This document shows positions 18,046-28,100 of a DNA stretch of 64,000 nt, piece by piece. How positions within the stretch are numbered: position 1 is the first letter of the stretch; the number at the start of each line of letters is the position of its first letter. Below the pieces are notes generated by a model. That model worked only from the letters and a program-made list of their open reading frames with translations. It was not told where the DNA came from and ran no database searches. The position numbers and the translations under genes are program-made. The stretch covers positions 186,001-250,000 of the forward strand of contig JACVCD010000003.1 of the NCBI GenBank assembly GCA_016742275.1. Reading direction: 5' to 3'. This stretch comes from Gemmatimonadaceae bacterium. Its GTDB lineage: Bacteria; Gemmatimonadota; Gemmatimonadetes; Gemmatimonadales; Gemmatimonadaceae.

Positions 18046-19299
18046 CTACTCGTAGCGAAGCGCTTCCACCGGATCGAGACGAGCCGCGCGACTGGCCGGA
18101 AGCATTCCAAAAAGAATACCGGTGATCGCACTGGCTCCGAGCGCTGCCACCACGGCAAGCGGCGGGATGCTGGCCTGGATGGGTGTGAAGTTCCGGATAA
18201 GCAGGGCGCCCAGCCATCCCACAAACAGGCCAATGGCGCCGCCGATACCGGTCAGCGTGGCGGCCTCCACCAGGAACTGCCAGAGGATCGTGGCACGCGT
18301 GGCGCCAAGCGCCTTTCGCACGCCGATTTCACGTGTGCGCTCGGTAACCGAGATCATCATGATCGCAATAACGCCAACGCCGCCCACGATGAGGCCGACG
18401 CCCGACAGTGCGATCATGACCAGGAAGAACATGCCGAAGATGCTGTTGTACGTCTCGAGCAGCTTGTCCTGCGTGATGATGGCAAAGCTGGACTCTTCTG
18501 ACGGACGTGTGCCACGGAGACCGCGCATCGCGGCCGTGACATCGTCGATGGCGACATCACGCGACACACCCTCGCGCGGCTTCACGGCCAGGCCGTTGTT
18601 GCTGCGACGGGCACCGATGTAGCGCACGAGTGCATCAATGGGCACTACGGCCTTCGGACGATCACCGCCGGACAGGAAGCTGCTGTTGTCCTTGTAGACG
18701 CCGATGACTTCGAACGGCACGCCATTCAGCGTGATCGACTTGCCGATTGGATCGGACTCACCAAACAGGCGCTCCGCCATTGTGGTGGTGACCACAGCAA
18801 CACGCGCTCCCGTGCGTGCTTCGGCGGCCGTGAATGCACGGCCCGGATACACTTCCGGTGCACCGATCGTGGTCCACTCGGCGGAATAGCCTTCGACACC
18901 AGCCGACGGCAGTTCCACGTCGCGATACTTGACCTTCGCACCCCAGTCGATGCGCTCGCCAACGGCTTCGACGTTGCTCAGGCGACGCAGCGCTTCGACT
19001 TCGTTGCCACGGATGGGCGGATTACGCAGCCAGGCGCAGGCACCTTCGCTGCCGTCGCAGTTCTCGAAGCTGATCGGATAGCGCGTCACGAAGAATGTCG
19101 TGGGCCCCGTGCTGGCGAAGTCGTTGGCCACCGACTGATTGATGCCGTGTACCGCCGCCGAAATCGCGACGACGACGAACACGCCGACCGCGATACCAAG
19201 AATGGTGAGACCGGCACGCACCTTGTTGGCGCGTACGGAATCGATGGCGATGCGCACACCTTCGGAGACCGCTGACAGGCGGGTCGTAAAGGCCGACAT
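18046..19299 (-). CDS. MacB/FtsX-type ABC transporter permease, type A (first A copy)
   Basis: A 417-residue permease: N-terminal segment at about 25-45, periplasmic domain, and three C-terminal segments with the coupling region 'ERTREIGVRKALGATRATI'. It ends in 'ARLDPVEALRYE', nearly the same terminus as the permease at 15483-16724. The N-terminus 'IDSVRANKVRAGLTILGIAVGV' also matches that copy. Its periplasmic part contains a short Cys pair (in 'ENCDGSEGACAW') not seen in the other copies, possibly a disulfide. It follows its B-type partner by 3 bp, so the two are probably made in equal amounts as a heterodimer. Confidence 0.9.
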   Translation of the reverse strand: MSAFTTRLSAVSEGVRIAIDSVRANKVRAGLTILGIAVGVFVVVAISAAVHGINQSVANDFASTGPTTFFVTRYPISFENCDGSEGACAWLRNPPIRGNEVEALRRLSNVEAVGERIDWGAKVKYRDVELPSAGVEGYSAEWTTIGAPEVYPGRAFTAAEARTGARVAVVTTTMAERLFGESDPIGKSITLNGVPFEVIGVYKDNSSFLSGGDRPKAVVPIDALVRYIGARRSNNGLAVKPREGVSRDVAIDDVTAAMRGLRGTRPSEESSFAIITQDKLLETYNSIFGMFFLVMIALSGVGLIVGGVGVIAIMMISVTERTREIGVRKALGATRATILWQFLVEAATLTGIGGAIGLFVGWLGALLIRNFTPIQASIPPLAVVAALGASAITGILFGMLPASRAARLDPVEALRYE

Positions 19300-19302
19300 G
19301 AA

Positions 19303-20550
19303 CTACTCCTGCCGCAGGGCAGCAATGGGATCGAGACGCGATGCACGGCTCGCCGGATACACTCCGGAGATCACGCCCACACCGGCGCCAAGCGCCACAC
19401 CAACAAAAATGGACCACGGCGCCACACTGGCTGGCAGCGGCGACACGATGGCGATGAACTGCGCGAGACCGATGCCAAGCGCCACGCCGATGGCTGAGCC
19501 CACCGTGCCGAGCGTCGAAGCTTCGATCAGAAACTGCAGCAGGATGTCGCGCCGCTTGGCACCAAGCGCCTTGCGGATGCCGATCTCACGGGTGCGTTCG
19601 GCAACAGCCACGAGCATGATGTTCATGATCACGATGGCACCCACGACGAGGCCGATGGCGGGCAGGGCCACACCGGCAAGCACCAGATACTTCTTGATCT
19701 TGTTCCAGAACTCGAGCGCGGAATCGGCCGTCTGCAACGCGAAGTTGTCCTTCTGCGCCGGACGCAGCTTGCGCTGCGCACGCATGGCCGCACGCACCGT
19801 TTCCATGTTCTCTTGCATCGCCATCACATTGGGCGACTGAATCACGACTGCATCGACGATGTTGGGGCGCGAATTGAGCAACCGACGGGCAGGGGAGCGG
19901 AATGACGTGACAAGAAAGTTGTCGAACGACATGCCGAACGCCTTGCCCTGCGATTCTGCCAGTCCAACGACACGATACGGCACGCCACCCATCTTGATTT
20001 CACGGCCGATGGGATCGAGGCCGGGGAACAGGCGCTCCGCCGCATCAGGGCCGATCACCACGACCTTTTCACCGCGCGCCAGTTCCTGTTCGGACAGCGT
20101 GCGACCGTCGGTGACACCCAGCTTCTTCACGTCGAAGTAGTCGCCATCCACGGCCGTGACCTGCACCGTGCGCGGCTTGGTGCTCGCCGCCGACGAGACA
20201 CTCACCTGCGCATCGCTGTAGATGTACCACTTGGTATCGTCCGGAAGACCGCGGGTGGCGGGCTCCACATCGGTGACTTCGAGACGCGGACGACGACGAT
20301 ACTCCTCCCACGTCGCCTGATCCACATCGCCGATGTTGATGTTGGGCCGGTGCCGAAGTTCGAACGTATTCACGGCGATCAGCTTGCCGATCAGATCCTC
20401 TTCCATGTAGCGCCCCATTCCTTCGACGATGGAGACGACGGAAATGAGGAACATCACGCCGATGCAGACACCCAGCAGGGTGAACGCACTCTTCAGCTTT
20501 TGCGTCCGGATGGTGCTCAGGGCCAAACGGATGGCATCAAAAAACGGCAC
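19303..20550 (-). CDS. MacB/FtsX-type ABC transporter permease, type B (first B copy)
   Basis: A 415-residue permease with a GTG start and the standard MacB permease topology: one N-terminal segment, a periplasmic MacB_PCD domain and three C-terminal segments with 'ERTREIGIRKALGAKRRDI'. The N-terminal 'FFDAIRLALSTIRTQKLKSAFTLLGV' groups it with the permease at 16728-17969. It is the first permease after the ATPase gene (42-bp gap) and is followed after 3 bp by its A-type partner. Confidence 0.9.
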   Translation of the reverse strand: MPFFDAIRLALSTIRTQKLKSAFTLLGVCIGVMFLISVVSIVEGMGRYMEEDLIGKLIAVNTFELRHRPNINIGDVDQATWEEYRRRPRLEVTDVEPATRGLPDDTKWYIYSDAQVSVSSAASTKPRTVQVTAVDGDYFDVKKLGVTDGRTLSEQELARGEKVVVIGPDAAERLFPGLDPIGREIKMGGVPYRVVGLAESQGKAFGMSFDNFLVTSFRSPARRLLNSRPNIVDAVVIQSPNVMAMQENMETVRAAMRAQRKLRPAQKDNFALQTADSALEFWNKIKKYLVLAGVALPAIGLVVGAIVIMNIMLVAVAERTREIGIRKALGAKRRDILLQFLIEASTLGTVGSAIGVALGIGLAQFIAIVSPLPASVAPWSIFVGVALGAGVGVISGVYPASRASRLDPIAALRQE

Positions 20551-20592
20551 GGGGCCTCGCGCAGTTGACGGTAGACGCTTTACGGCTGACGC

Positions 20593-21402
20593 TCAGTGTC
20601 CGCCGCCGTGAGTCAGACCCACGCGCTCGATGAACTGGCTGCGAGTCTCATCACTGGCGATCACACCGTCGCGCAGTACAACGACACGACGCGCGTGCGC
20701 CGCGATATCCGGTTCGTGCGTAACCATCACCACCGTCTGTCCCTGCTGCGCCAAACCTTCGAACACGCGCATGATTTCCTCGGACGTCTGTGAGTCGAGG
20801 TTACCCGTGGGTTCGTCAGCAAGCAGGATGGATGGTGAGTTCACCAGCGCACGCGCGATCGCAACACGCTGACGCTGACCACCCGACAACTCGTTCGGAC
20901 GGTGATGCACACGCTGACCCAGCTGCACCTTCTCCAGCGCTTCCATCGCGCGCTTCTTGCGCTCGTCGGCCGAGATGCCGGCATACACCAGCGGCAACTC
21001 GACATTCTGCAAAGCCGTCGCACGGGGAAGCAGGTTGAACGTCTGGAAGACGAAACCGATTTCCTTGTTGCGCACGCGGGCCAGCTGATCATCCGACATC
21101 TCGCTCACGAGCATGCCATTCAGCCAGTACTCGCCCTCGTTCGGCGTGTCGAGGCAGCCGATGAGATTCATCAGCGTCGACTTGCCTGAACCGGACGGGC
21201 CCATGATGGCCACGTATTCGTTGCGACGAATGCCAAGGTCCACACCACGCAGGGCGCGCACGATTTCACCGCCCATGTCGTACTGGCGCTTGAGTTCGCG
21301 CGTCACGATGACCCAGCTCTTGTCCGGGGCCGAGCCGGGCGCGCTGGTGATAGCGCGCCGCTCAGCGGTGGTGCTCAGGCCGATCGCGTCGGCCGCGCTC
21401 AC
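20593..21402 (-). CDS. ABC transporter ATP-binding protein, MacB/LolD type
   Basis: A 269-residue ATPase. The Walker [10 protein letters not shown], the ABC signature [15 protein letters not shown] and the Walker B '[13 protein letters not shown]' are all intact, followed by the switch His in '[13 protein letters not shown]'. '[20 protein letters not shown]' and '[20 protein letters not shown]' are typical of the MacB/LolD subfamily. An unusual N-terminal extension of about 30 residues precedes the domain. The GTG start overlaps the adaptor gene stop (GTGA). It is the only ATPase in the operon and must energise all four permeases. Confidence 0.94.
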   Translation of the reverse strand: MSAADAIGLSTTAERRAITSAPGSAPDKSWVIVTRELKRQYDMGGEIVRALRGVDLGIRRNEYVAIMGPSGSGKSTLMNLIGCLDTPNEGEYWLNGMLVSEMSDDQLARVRNKEIGFVFQTFNLLPRATALQNVELPLVYAGISADERKKRAMEALEKVQLGQRVHHRPNELSGGQRQRVAIARALVNSPSILLADEPTGNLDSQTSEEIMRVFEGLAQQGQTVVMVTHEPDIAAHARRVVVLRDGVIASDETRSQFIERVGLTHGGGH

Positions 21403-22697
21403 GACTTGCTCCCGTTGGCCGGCTTGGCGGCGGTACCGGTTGCCGGCGGTGGCGTGTTGACCTTGATCAGCGCGCCATCCTTGAGCTCACGGATCGCCTG
21501 GTACGTGCCGGCCACGATCTTTTCGCCGGCCTTGAGTCCGGTGAGCACTTCGAAGTGGCGCTCACCCGCGATACCAACCTTGACCGGGCGGAACGTAACT
21601 TTGTTGTCGGCGCCCACAATGAACACACCTTCCACGTCGCGCTTGCCGATTTCCTTGGCCGGAGTGCTACCAACCGTCACCGCGGAGTCGCCAGACTTGA
21701 GCGCCTCGTTCTCACGCACAGTGAGGGCGATGATCGGGATGCTCAACACCTGCTTGCGGGTGGCCGTGACGATCTTGGCCGTGGCCGAGAAGTCCGGACG
21801 CGTTTCGCCCGGCGGGTTCATGAGCTGTACACGCACTTCGTAGTCGATGGCCTGGTCACCCGTGGACGTGGCACCGGCACGCACCACCGAGCTGTTCGAG
21901 ATCTCGACCACCTGTCCGATAAACGTGGTATCGGGGAAGGCATCGATCTGAATGACGGCCGAGTCACCCACGTTGATGCGCGCGACATCGGTTTCGTCGA
22001 CCTTCACCTTGGTTTCCAGTACGCTCATATCGGCAATCGTGAGCAGCGTCGCCGCGTCCTTGTTGAGCGTACCCATGATGGCCGTTTCGCCTTCTTCCAC
22101 GTTGAGGCGCGTCACCTTGCCACTCATCGGCGCCACGATCGTGGTGCGATTGAGTGCCTGACGCGCGTCGCGGACTGAAGCCTGCGCCTGCTCCACGGAA
22201 AAGCCCGCGGCTTCGGCCAGCGCTTCGTTCACTTCCATCTGCGTCTTGAGCTGCTCGAGCTGTTCATCGGAGACGAGCGCCGGCTGCGTCTTCTTGATCT
22301 GCTGCGAACGCTCGTAGTTGCGCTGAGCCTGAATGAGATTGGCCTTGGCCTGCGCCGCCTGCGCGCGCGCTGATGCCAGGGCCGCTTCGGAACGCTGCAA
22401 CGCGGCCGTCGGCTGCTCGGGATCGATCTGGAGCAGGAACTGGCCCTTCTTCACGATGTCGCCTTCCTTCACCGACAGGCGCACGATCTTACCGGTCACG
22501 TCGGCCGACACATCGACCTTGGTGCGCGGCTGGATCTGTCCGCTGGCCGTCACCGAGGCCACGAGATCGCGGGCCTCGACCGCTTCGGCGCGCACTTCCA
22601 CCGGCTTGGTGGAATTCTTCTTGGCAGCCACCACGGCAAGCGCTGCGACGCCAACCAGCACGACGCCGGCGATACCGAACTTTACAGTCTTCGTCAT
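21399..22697 (-). CDS. Periplasmic adaptor (membrane-fusion) protein, MacA/HlyD family
   Basis: A 432-residue adaptor that links the inner-membrane ABC transporter to the outer-membrane channel. An N-terminal membrane anchor (residues about 7-25) is followed by a barrel-sandwich half ('[16 protein letters not shown]...[11 protein letters not shown]'), a long alpha-helical hairpin (about 100-185, rich in Ala/Gln heptads), the second half-motif ('[20 protein letters not shown]') and a beta-barrel domain. The C-terminal tail is Pro/Ala/Lys rich. It sits between the TolC-like gene (12 bp upstream) and the ATPase gene (4-bp overlap), the usual order of a tripartite macrolide/peptide exporter. Confidence 0.93.
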   Translation of the reverse strand: MTKTVKFGIAGVVLVGVAALAVVAAKKNSTKPVEVRAEAVEARDLVASVTASGQIQPRTKVDVSADVTGKIVRLSVKEGDIVKKGQFLLQIDPEQPTAALQRSEAALASARAQAAQAKANLIQAQRNYERSQQIKKTQPALVSDEQLEQLKTQMEVNEALAEAAGFSVEQAQASVRDARQALNRTTIVAPMSGKVTRLNVEEGETAIMGTLNKDAATLLTIADMSVLETKVKVDETDVARINVGDSAVIQIDAFPDTTFIGQVVEISNSSVVRAGATSTGDQAIDYEVRVQLMNPPGETRPDFSATAKIVTATRKQVLSIPIIALTVRENEALKSGDSAVTVGSTPAKEIGKRDVEGVFIVGADNKVTFRPVKVGIAGERHFEVLTGLKAGEKIVAGTYQAIRELKDGALIKVNTPPPATGTAAKPANGSKS

Positions 22698-22709
22698 GAC
22701 GGATCTCTG

Positions 22710-24212
22710 TTAACGGAGGGGGCGACCCACGGCGTTTTCCAACGCCGCAAAGGCCCGTTGCACATCGTACACGGCGGTAATGCGATCAGTCTCAGCGCTT
22801 TCGTAGTCACCACGGGCCTGCACAAGGTCCACGATGCTGATGGCGCCCACACGATACCGCTCCTGCGCCAGCGAAAGAGCCGTGCGCGCAGTGCGCACGT
22901 TCTGCTCCTGCAGTGTCACGGTCTGCTGCGCGGTACGCAGCTGGAGGAACGCGGCGGTGACATCAGCCGAGAGACGCAACTCCTGCTGGCGCGTGTTGTT
23001 CTCGGCATTGCGCTGCTGCACCTTGGCCTGCTCGAGCGCCTGCTCGCGGCGGAAGCCGTTGAAGATAGGCAGCGAGAACGTCGCGCTGATGTTGTACGGG
23101 TTACGCGTGAAGTCGAACGGATACTTGCCCTGCTGGTCGCGGATGGCCTGTTCATTCTCCGGACCGAAAGTGAGGAGCGAGCAACCGGCCAGATCATTGG
23201 CCAGGCCGAGCCGCGCGCGTACCTCTTCGGAGCGAACACAGTTGGCCTGCTGGTTGAGCATGCCCGCCTGACCCTGCGCAATGAGCAGGCCGGTGTTGGT
23301 GAACCGGTTCGTAAACGCCGACAAACCGGCCGAAAGGTTCAGCGATGGGTAGTAGGCGCTGCGCGCGGAGGCTACACCACGATCGGCCGACTCTTCACGC
23401 GCCTTGAGCGCACCGAGCGACGGATTGCTGCGACGCGCATTGCCGATCACGTCAGCGAGCTGGAGTTCCGGCGTGGCTGGCAGATTCGGATTGAGCCGCG
23501 TGTTGGGGATGGGCTCCACGCCGATCTGCTGGAACAACCGCACGATTTCAATCTCTGCCTGGTTGCGGGCATTGATGGATGCGACGCGCTGGCGACCATC
23601 GGCCACCTCGGCGCGCTGCACATCGAGCTGCGTGCCAGAACCCACCTGCAAGCGCGCCCGCGCCAACTCCAGCTGTGCCGTCGTGGTGGCCAGCAACGTG
23701 TCCTGCAGCGACGCACGCGCCTGCTGCTGCAGCGCCGTGAGGTACTGCGTGATGACGGCGTTACGGAGCGTCTGCTCGGCGGCGACGATGTCGGCTTCGG
23801 TGGCCTCCTGATTGGCCTTGGCTGCGCGACGGTCGTTCAAGGTGGCCAGCGACAGGTTCATGTTCGCACTGGCATTGAAATCGGTCGACAACTGATCGTT
23901 GGTCGAACCGAAGGCCTGACCCTGAAGGAACGTCTGGCGACCTTCACGGTAGCCGCCACCGAGGCTTGTGTTGACATTCGGCAGGAATGCGCCGGTCGCA
24001 GCACGCACGTTGGCCGCAGCAGTGCGCCGCGCGTTGATAGACGTCTGCAGAGACGGGTTGCTGCGACGAGCCAGTGTCAGGGCGTCTTCGAGTGTCAGCA
24101 CGCCGCCAGAGGCGGGGGCACTACCCTGAGCCGTGGCAACCGCCGGAACGGCACTTCCAACCAACACCCCAAGCGCAAGCGCAAGCACGTGTGATCGCAC
24201 GGGAATTTTCAT
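22710..24212 (-). CDS. TolC-family outer membrane efflux protein
   Basis: A 500-residue outer-membrane channel protein with a signal peptide (hydrophobic residues about 8-22, ending near 'AVATAQG'). It has two repeats of the OEP domain: 'LTLEDALTLARRSNPSL' opens the first, and the second contains 'TVTLQEQNVRTARTALSLAQERYRVGAISIVDLVQARGDY'. The long Gln/Ala-rich helices form the periplasmic tunnel. I chose the ATG at 24212 because the residues after it form a good signal peptide; the open frame runs further upstream to 24431 but through intergenic hairpins. It is the first gene of the efflux operon. Confidence 0.92.
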   Translation of the reverse strand: MKIPVRSHVLALALGVLVGSAVPAVATAQGSAPASGGVLTLEDALTLARRSNPSLQTSINARRTAAANVRAATGAFLPNVNTSLGGGYREGRQTFLQGQAFGSTNDQLSTDFNASANMNLSLATLNDRRAAKANQEATEADIVAAEQTLRNAVITQYLTALQQQARASLQDTLLATTTAQLELARARLQVGSGTQLDVQRAEVADGRQRVASINARNQAEIEIVRLFQQIGVEPIPNTRLNPNLPATPELQLADVIGNARRSNPSLGALKAREESADRGVASARSAYYPSLNLSAGLSAFTNRFTNTGLLIAQGQAGMLNQQANCVRSEEVRARLGLANDLAGCSLLTFGPENEQAIRDQQGKYPFDFTRNPYNISATFSLPIFNGFRREQALEQAKVQQRNAENNTRQQELRLSADVTAAFLQLRTAQQTVTLQEQNVRTARTALSLAQERYRVGAISIVDLVQARGDYESAETDRITAVYDVQRAFAALENAVGRPLR

Positions 24213-24327
24213 GGCGTTGTTACGAGTGGGAGAATTCAAGGACAGGGGGGCATACGCTGAGGTCGTCCGGATGGTTTCAGCCTCAGCAATCAAAAAGCTC
24301 CCGCAGGGGGAGGAGCAACGGAAACGG
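24213..24327. promoter_or_regulatory. Leader/promoter region of the efflux operon, with an inverted repeat
   Basis: The 115-bp gap between the hypothetical gene upstream and the TolC-type gene holds an inverted repeat, GCTGAGG (24256-24262) and CCTCAGC (24281-24287), besides a terminator. The repeat could form an mRNA leader hairpin or an operator for the efflux operon. No convincing -35/-10 pair is evident by eye. Confidence 0.35.
24292..24312 (-). terminator. Intrinsic terminator after the secreted hypothetical gene
   Basis: On the minus strand CTCCC and GGGAG pair around a 5-base loop and are followed by CTTTTTG. It sits 16-36 bp after the stop of the upstream gene and before the TolC-type gene, so the efflux operon likely starts its own transcript. 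Confidence 0.65.
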
Positions 24328-25074
24328 CTATCGGGGAACGTCGTCCCGGAGGGCGTCGAGCCCACGGGACGCAATAAGGACGCGAAGGAGCTGCCCCTCA
24401 GGTTCAGCCCATACCGTTCGGACCTCACCACTGCTGGTCACAATGCGCCACCGCGAGGCCAGGCGGCGGGCGCCGGCAATGACTATCGGATCGTTCTGGG
24501 CTTCCAGCACGACTCGGACAGCGCCCTGCGAATTGGCAACCGGGGTCAGGGAGGGAAGCGTCACACCCTCGCCTGGCGGCAAACGCCGACCCCAGAGCAG
24601 CAGGGCATGCTGCACAAAACCGTCTTCCTCCACCACAACCGCCGCCGGTCGAAGCAGATATTCGCGAGCCGACTCACCGGTGACCGAACGGGCCAGCGTG
24701 GCAAATCGTCCACGGACCCGCTGACCGCCGAGGCGGAGCGTCACTTCGGTCCCACGGCGCTCTTCGACTGAGTAGCGAACCGGGGTCCCTGCGGAGTCGG
24801 CTTCGAGGCGCATGGCCGTCCGGCGATCACCGACGGCCGATTCAGATCGCAACTCCAGCGTGGCACCGTCCACCACGGGAATGCGCTGCACGGAGAATTG
24901 TTCGCGGCCCACGCGCTGTCCATTCAGCAGCACCGTGAAACTGCCTTCGTCGAGGCGGGTCGGCTGGACCTGACGACTGTCAGCCCCCCCGATACCTCGC
25001 ATCGGCAGCATCAGCAGCACAGCGATGGAAGAGCCGCTCAACACGCGGCGGAAGGAAGCGCATGAGCACCACAT
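24328..25074 (-). CDS. Secreted hypothetical protein
   Basis: A 248-residue protein I do not assign to a named family. The N-terminus has a basic stretch followed by a hydrophobic region ('SSIAVLLMLPM', residues about 15-25), so it is probably exported. The rest looks all-beta with alternating charged and hydrophobic residues ('FTVLLNGQRVGREQFSV', 'VRYSVEERRGTEVTLRL'), resembling DUF-type proteins with lipoprotein-carrier-like strands. The ATG at 25074 is preferred over an in-frame TTG at 25092. It is divergent from the large histidine kinase with about 80 bp between them, and followed by a terminator, so it is a single-gene unit. Confidence 0.7.
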   Translation of the reverse strand: MWCSCASFRRVLSGSSIAVLLMLPMRGIGGADSRQVQPTRLDEGSFTVLLNGQRVGREQFSVQRIPVVDGATLELRSESAVGDRRTAMRLEADSAGTPVRYSVEERRGTEVTLRLGGQRVRGRFATLARSVTGESAREYLLRPAAVVVEEDGFVQHALLLWGRRLPPGEGVTLPSLTPVANSQGAVRVVLEAQNDPIVIAGARRLASRWRIVTSSGEVRTVWAEPEGQLLRVLIASRGLDALRDDVPR

Positions 25075-25155
25075 TCCGCGAAAGATAATCAACCGTACGC
25101 CACGAACCGACCTCGACCCGTCGCCTCCTGGAACCCCGTGGGGTATTGTGGGGCG

Positions 25156-28100
25156 ATGACTTCGCGCTTCCGCTATCTCAAGGCATACGACCGGTGGCCA
25201 CTGGGCTGGATTCTCAGCGCGGTGGCGGCCATGATGGCCTTGGCGTGGTGGCAGCAGGCCCCCAGTTGGCCACGGTTGCTGGTGACCTTCCTGGCGACCG
25301 GAGCGGCCGCGTGGTTGCTGCCCACCATCCGGCGGGCTGGGGCATTTGGCACGGCCATGGTGGTGTCGCTCTCGGCCGGTCTTTTGCTGGCTGGCACGGA
25401 GACGGCGACACTGACTTCGTTGCGTCGCAATTGGACGGCCTGGTCGGCCACCGAGCGCGAGGCGCGCGCCCAGCGCGTGGCGGCCAGTCTCACCGAAGTC
25501 GCAGAGGCTCTGCGCAATACGGCCGCTTCACGTGCCGCCGATTCACAGTTTGTGGCCAGGGCCTCGCGTGGTGAGCCTCTGGTGGTCGCGCCGCCGCTGC
25601 AGCGCAGTGTCGAGTCGGCTCTGTTGGTCTATCGACGCGATACGCTGGTGGCGCGCGCCGGTCAGGTCCACACACGGATCTCCCCGCTGGGTGCGCCAGG
25701 TGTACGCCTTGAGGAGGGCGCGTTTCATACGTCGCTGGTGGCTCGTGCACGTTCAGCGGATGGTCGTGTGGAGGTCGTGGCGGCCGCATTGGTCTCTTCT
25801 GCGCCGCCGGCTGACCGTTTTGCGCGGGCACTGCTGCAATCGCTGCCGGGCAATATCGATGTCGCACACACACGCATCGAATCGCCAGACAGCGCCGTTG
25901 TAGACCCTGGGGCAACGGTGGTCGTCGTGCCTGACGGCCCCAATCGTCTGGCCCGTGTACGCGCCACGACATACACCGAAGGCGAGACACGATTGGCGCT
26001 CGAGCAGCGAGCGCGCACGCGTACGTCGGTGGCATTGGCGTTCGCCGTCGCGTGTTTTCTGATCGTAGCGTGGCGTAAACCGGCGCGCACTATCGAGCGC
26101 GCGCTTGGCGCGGCCGGTGTGCTGGGTGTCGTAGCGTTGGCGCCGCTGACCGGTTTGTCGAATGTGTCCACCGTGTTTGATCCGTCGAGCTACTTCGCTC
26201 CAATGGGTGGACCACTCACGTCCACCATTGCGGCGCTGCTGATCACGGCGGTGTTGCTGCTGGCGGTGTTGCTGTTTGCACTTCGAACCGTGCAGCAGAA
26301 GCAATCACGTCTGCTTGCGACGTCGGTGGTGCTGGTGCTTGCCGCCGGCGGACCATTTCTGCTGCGCGATCTTGCGCGCGGCATCTCGTTGCCAGCCACC
26401 GGGGCCGGGTTTGAATTGTGGATTGCCTGGCAGCTGGCGCTGGCGCTGATTGGCGCGGCGGTCTTGTTGGCGGGTGCCGCCGCGGGTCAGACAGCGCTCG
26501 GTACGAGTCGCGGATTGCCGGCCATCGTTGCACCGCTGGTAGCGGCTGTTGCTGCTTTGTTGGCCGGTCCATTGTGGGATGCGCCCGGTGCGTGGCCGCC
26601 CTGGTATCCCGCGCTTTGGGTCGTGGCCATTGGCTCACTGGCGCTCACGCGCAAAGGGCTCGCTCAGGTGGTCGCAGCTGCAGTCGTGGCCGGTGCCGGC
26701 GCCACCACACTCACCTGGGGCGCCACCGCGCGCGCGCGCATGGCACTGGTGGAGTACGACCTCCAGCGCAACGCGGTCGTCGATGACAATGCGTTACGTC
26801 TGCTTGAGCGGTTCGCGTCGGAGTTGCGCGACGAGACGCGTCCAGCGCCGCGCAGCGATGTCATGCTGCGTCGCTATGCCTCGAGTGAATTGGCGCGTGC
26901 AGGCTATCCGGCACGACTGGCGCGCTGGTCACCCTCGAATCTGGATAGCGCGGTTTCCGTACTCGAGTTGGCGCCGGTGGTGGACACCATCGGTGCGCAG
27001 GCGTACCTGGCATTGCTCGCACGAAACAGCGGTCAGGTCGAGCTGCGCTCCGTCGACGATGGTGTGACGACGCTGCTACTGGCCGCTGTACCGGCGCCCG
27101 ATGGCATTGTCACCACGATTGCGGTACCGCCGCGCACACGTCTTCTGCCAGCCGACCCGTTTGCGGCGTTTACCGGTGTAACGGGTGCGCGTGGAAATGC
27201 TGCACCGTATCGACTCACAATGGCGGCCACGGAACCCGAGGACACCACACGAGCGGCGCTCGCGTGGAGACGGCGTGGTGATGCGCTCTTTGGTGACGGC
27301 GTGCTGCGAGAGCGCGATGTCGGTCAGCGTGTCCAGGTTGAGGTGGACATTGGTGGGTTGGATCGTCTCGTGCCCCGCGGGTCCCTGCTCATCATGCTCG
27401 ATGTGCTCGTCGTGCTTGGCCTCTGGTCGGCGACGGCATTGGCAGATGGTGCGCTTGGGCGACTGGTGCGCGTGCGCCGTGCGCGCTGGTCGCGCTCGTA
27501 CCGCGTGCGATTGAGCGGTGCACTGCTCGCATTTTTCACACTGCCTGCCGTGATGTTCGGCGTATGGGCCTGGTATCGGTTGCAGGATGATGACCGAGCC
27601 GCGCGCGAATTGCTGGTGCGCGAAACGCTGCGTGTGGCATCGGCCGAACAAGAGCAACGTCTGCTGGGCACGACTCCTTCCAGCACTGGTGCGCCGCTGT
27701 TCTTCTATCGCCACGGGATGTTGACCATTGCCAGCGATCCTTTGCTTGATGCCCTGGCTCCACTCGGCCGTCTGCTGCCCGGAACGTTGGCGGCAGATGA
27801 ACTCGGTGGCGACGCGGTGTTCACGACTCAGCGTGTCCCAATTGCCGATGCGACGACGCTGGTGGGTTTCCGGCATCTCGAGCAGGTAGCCGGCAATCTC
27901 GATCTCGATGGCGTGCTGGCCACACCCGCGCGCGGCGATGAGTTTGCGCTCGACGCACGTCGCGAGGACCTCGGCATCCTGCTGCTGTTCGCTACGATGA
28001 TCGGCGCCTTGGCCGCCGTGTGGTCAAGCGGTGTGGCGGCACGGTCGTTGGCTCGACCCGTTGGTGCGTTGCGCGAAGCCGCGCTGGCCATTGCGGCAGG

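Noticed and set aside
22758-24194. 478-residue plus-strand frame opposite the TolC-type gene
   Set aside because: Antisense shadow of a repetitive helical protein; His/Arg/Leu-rich without a family match.
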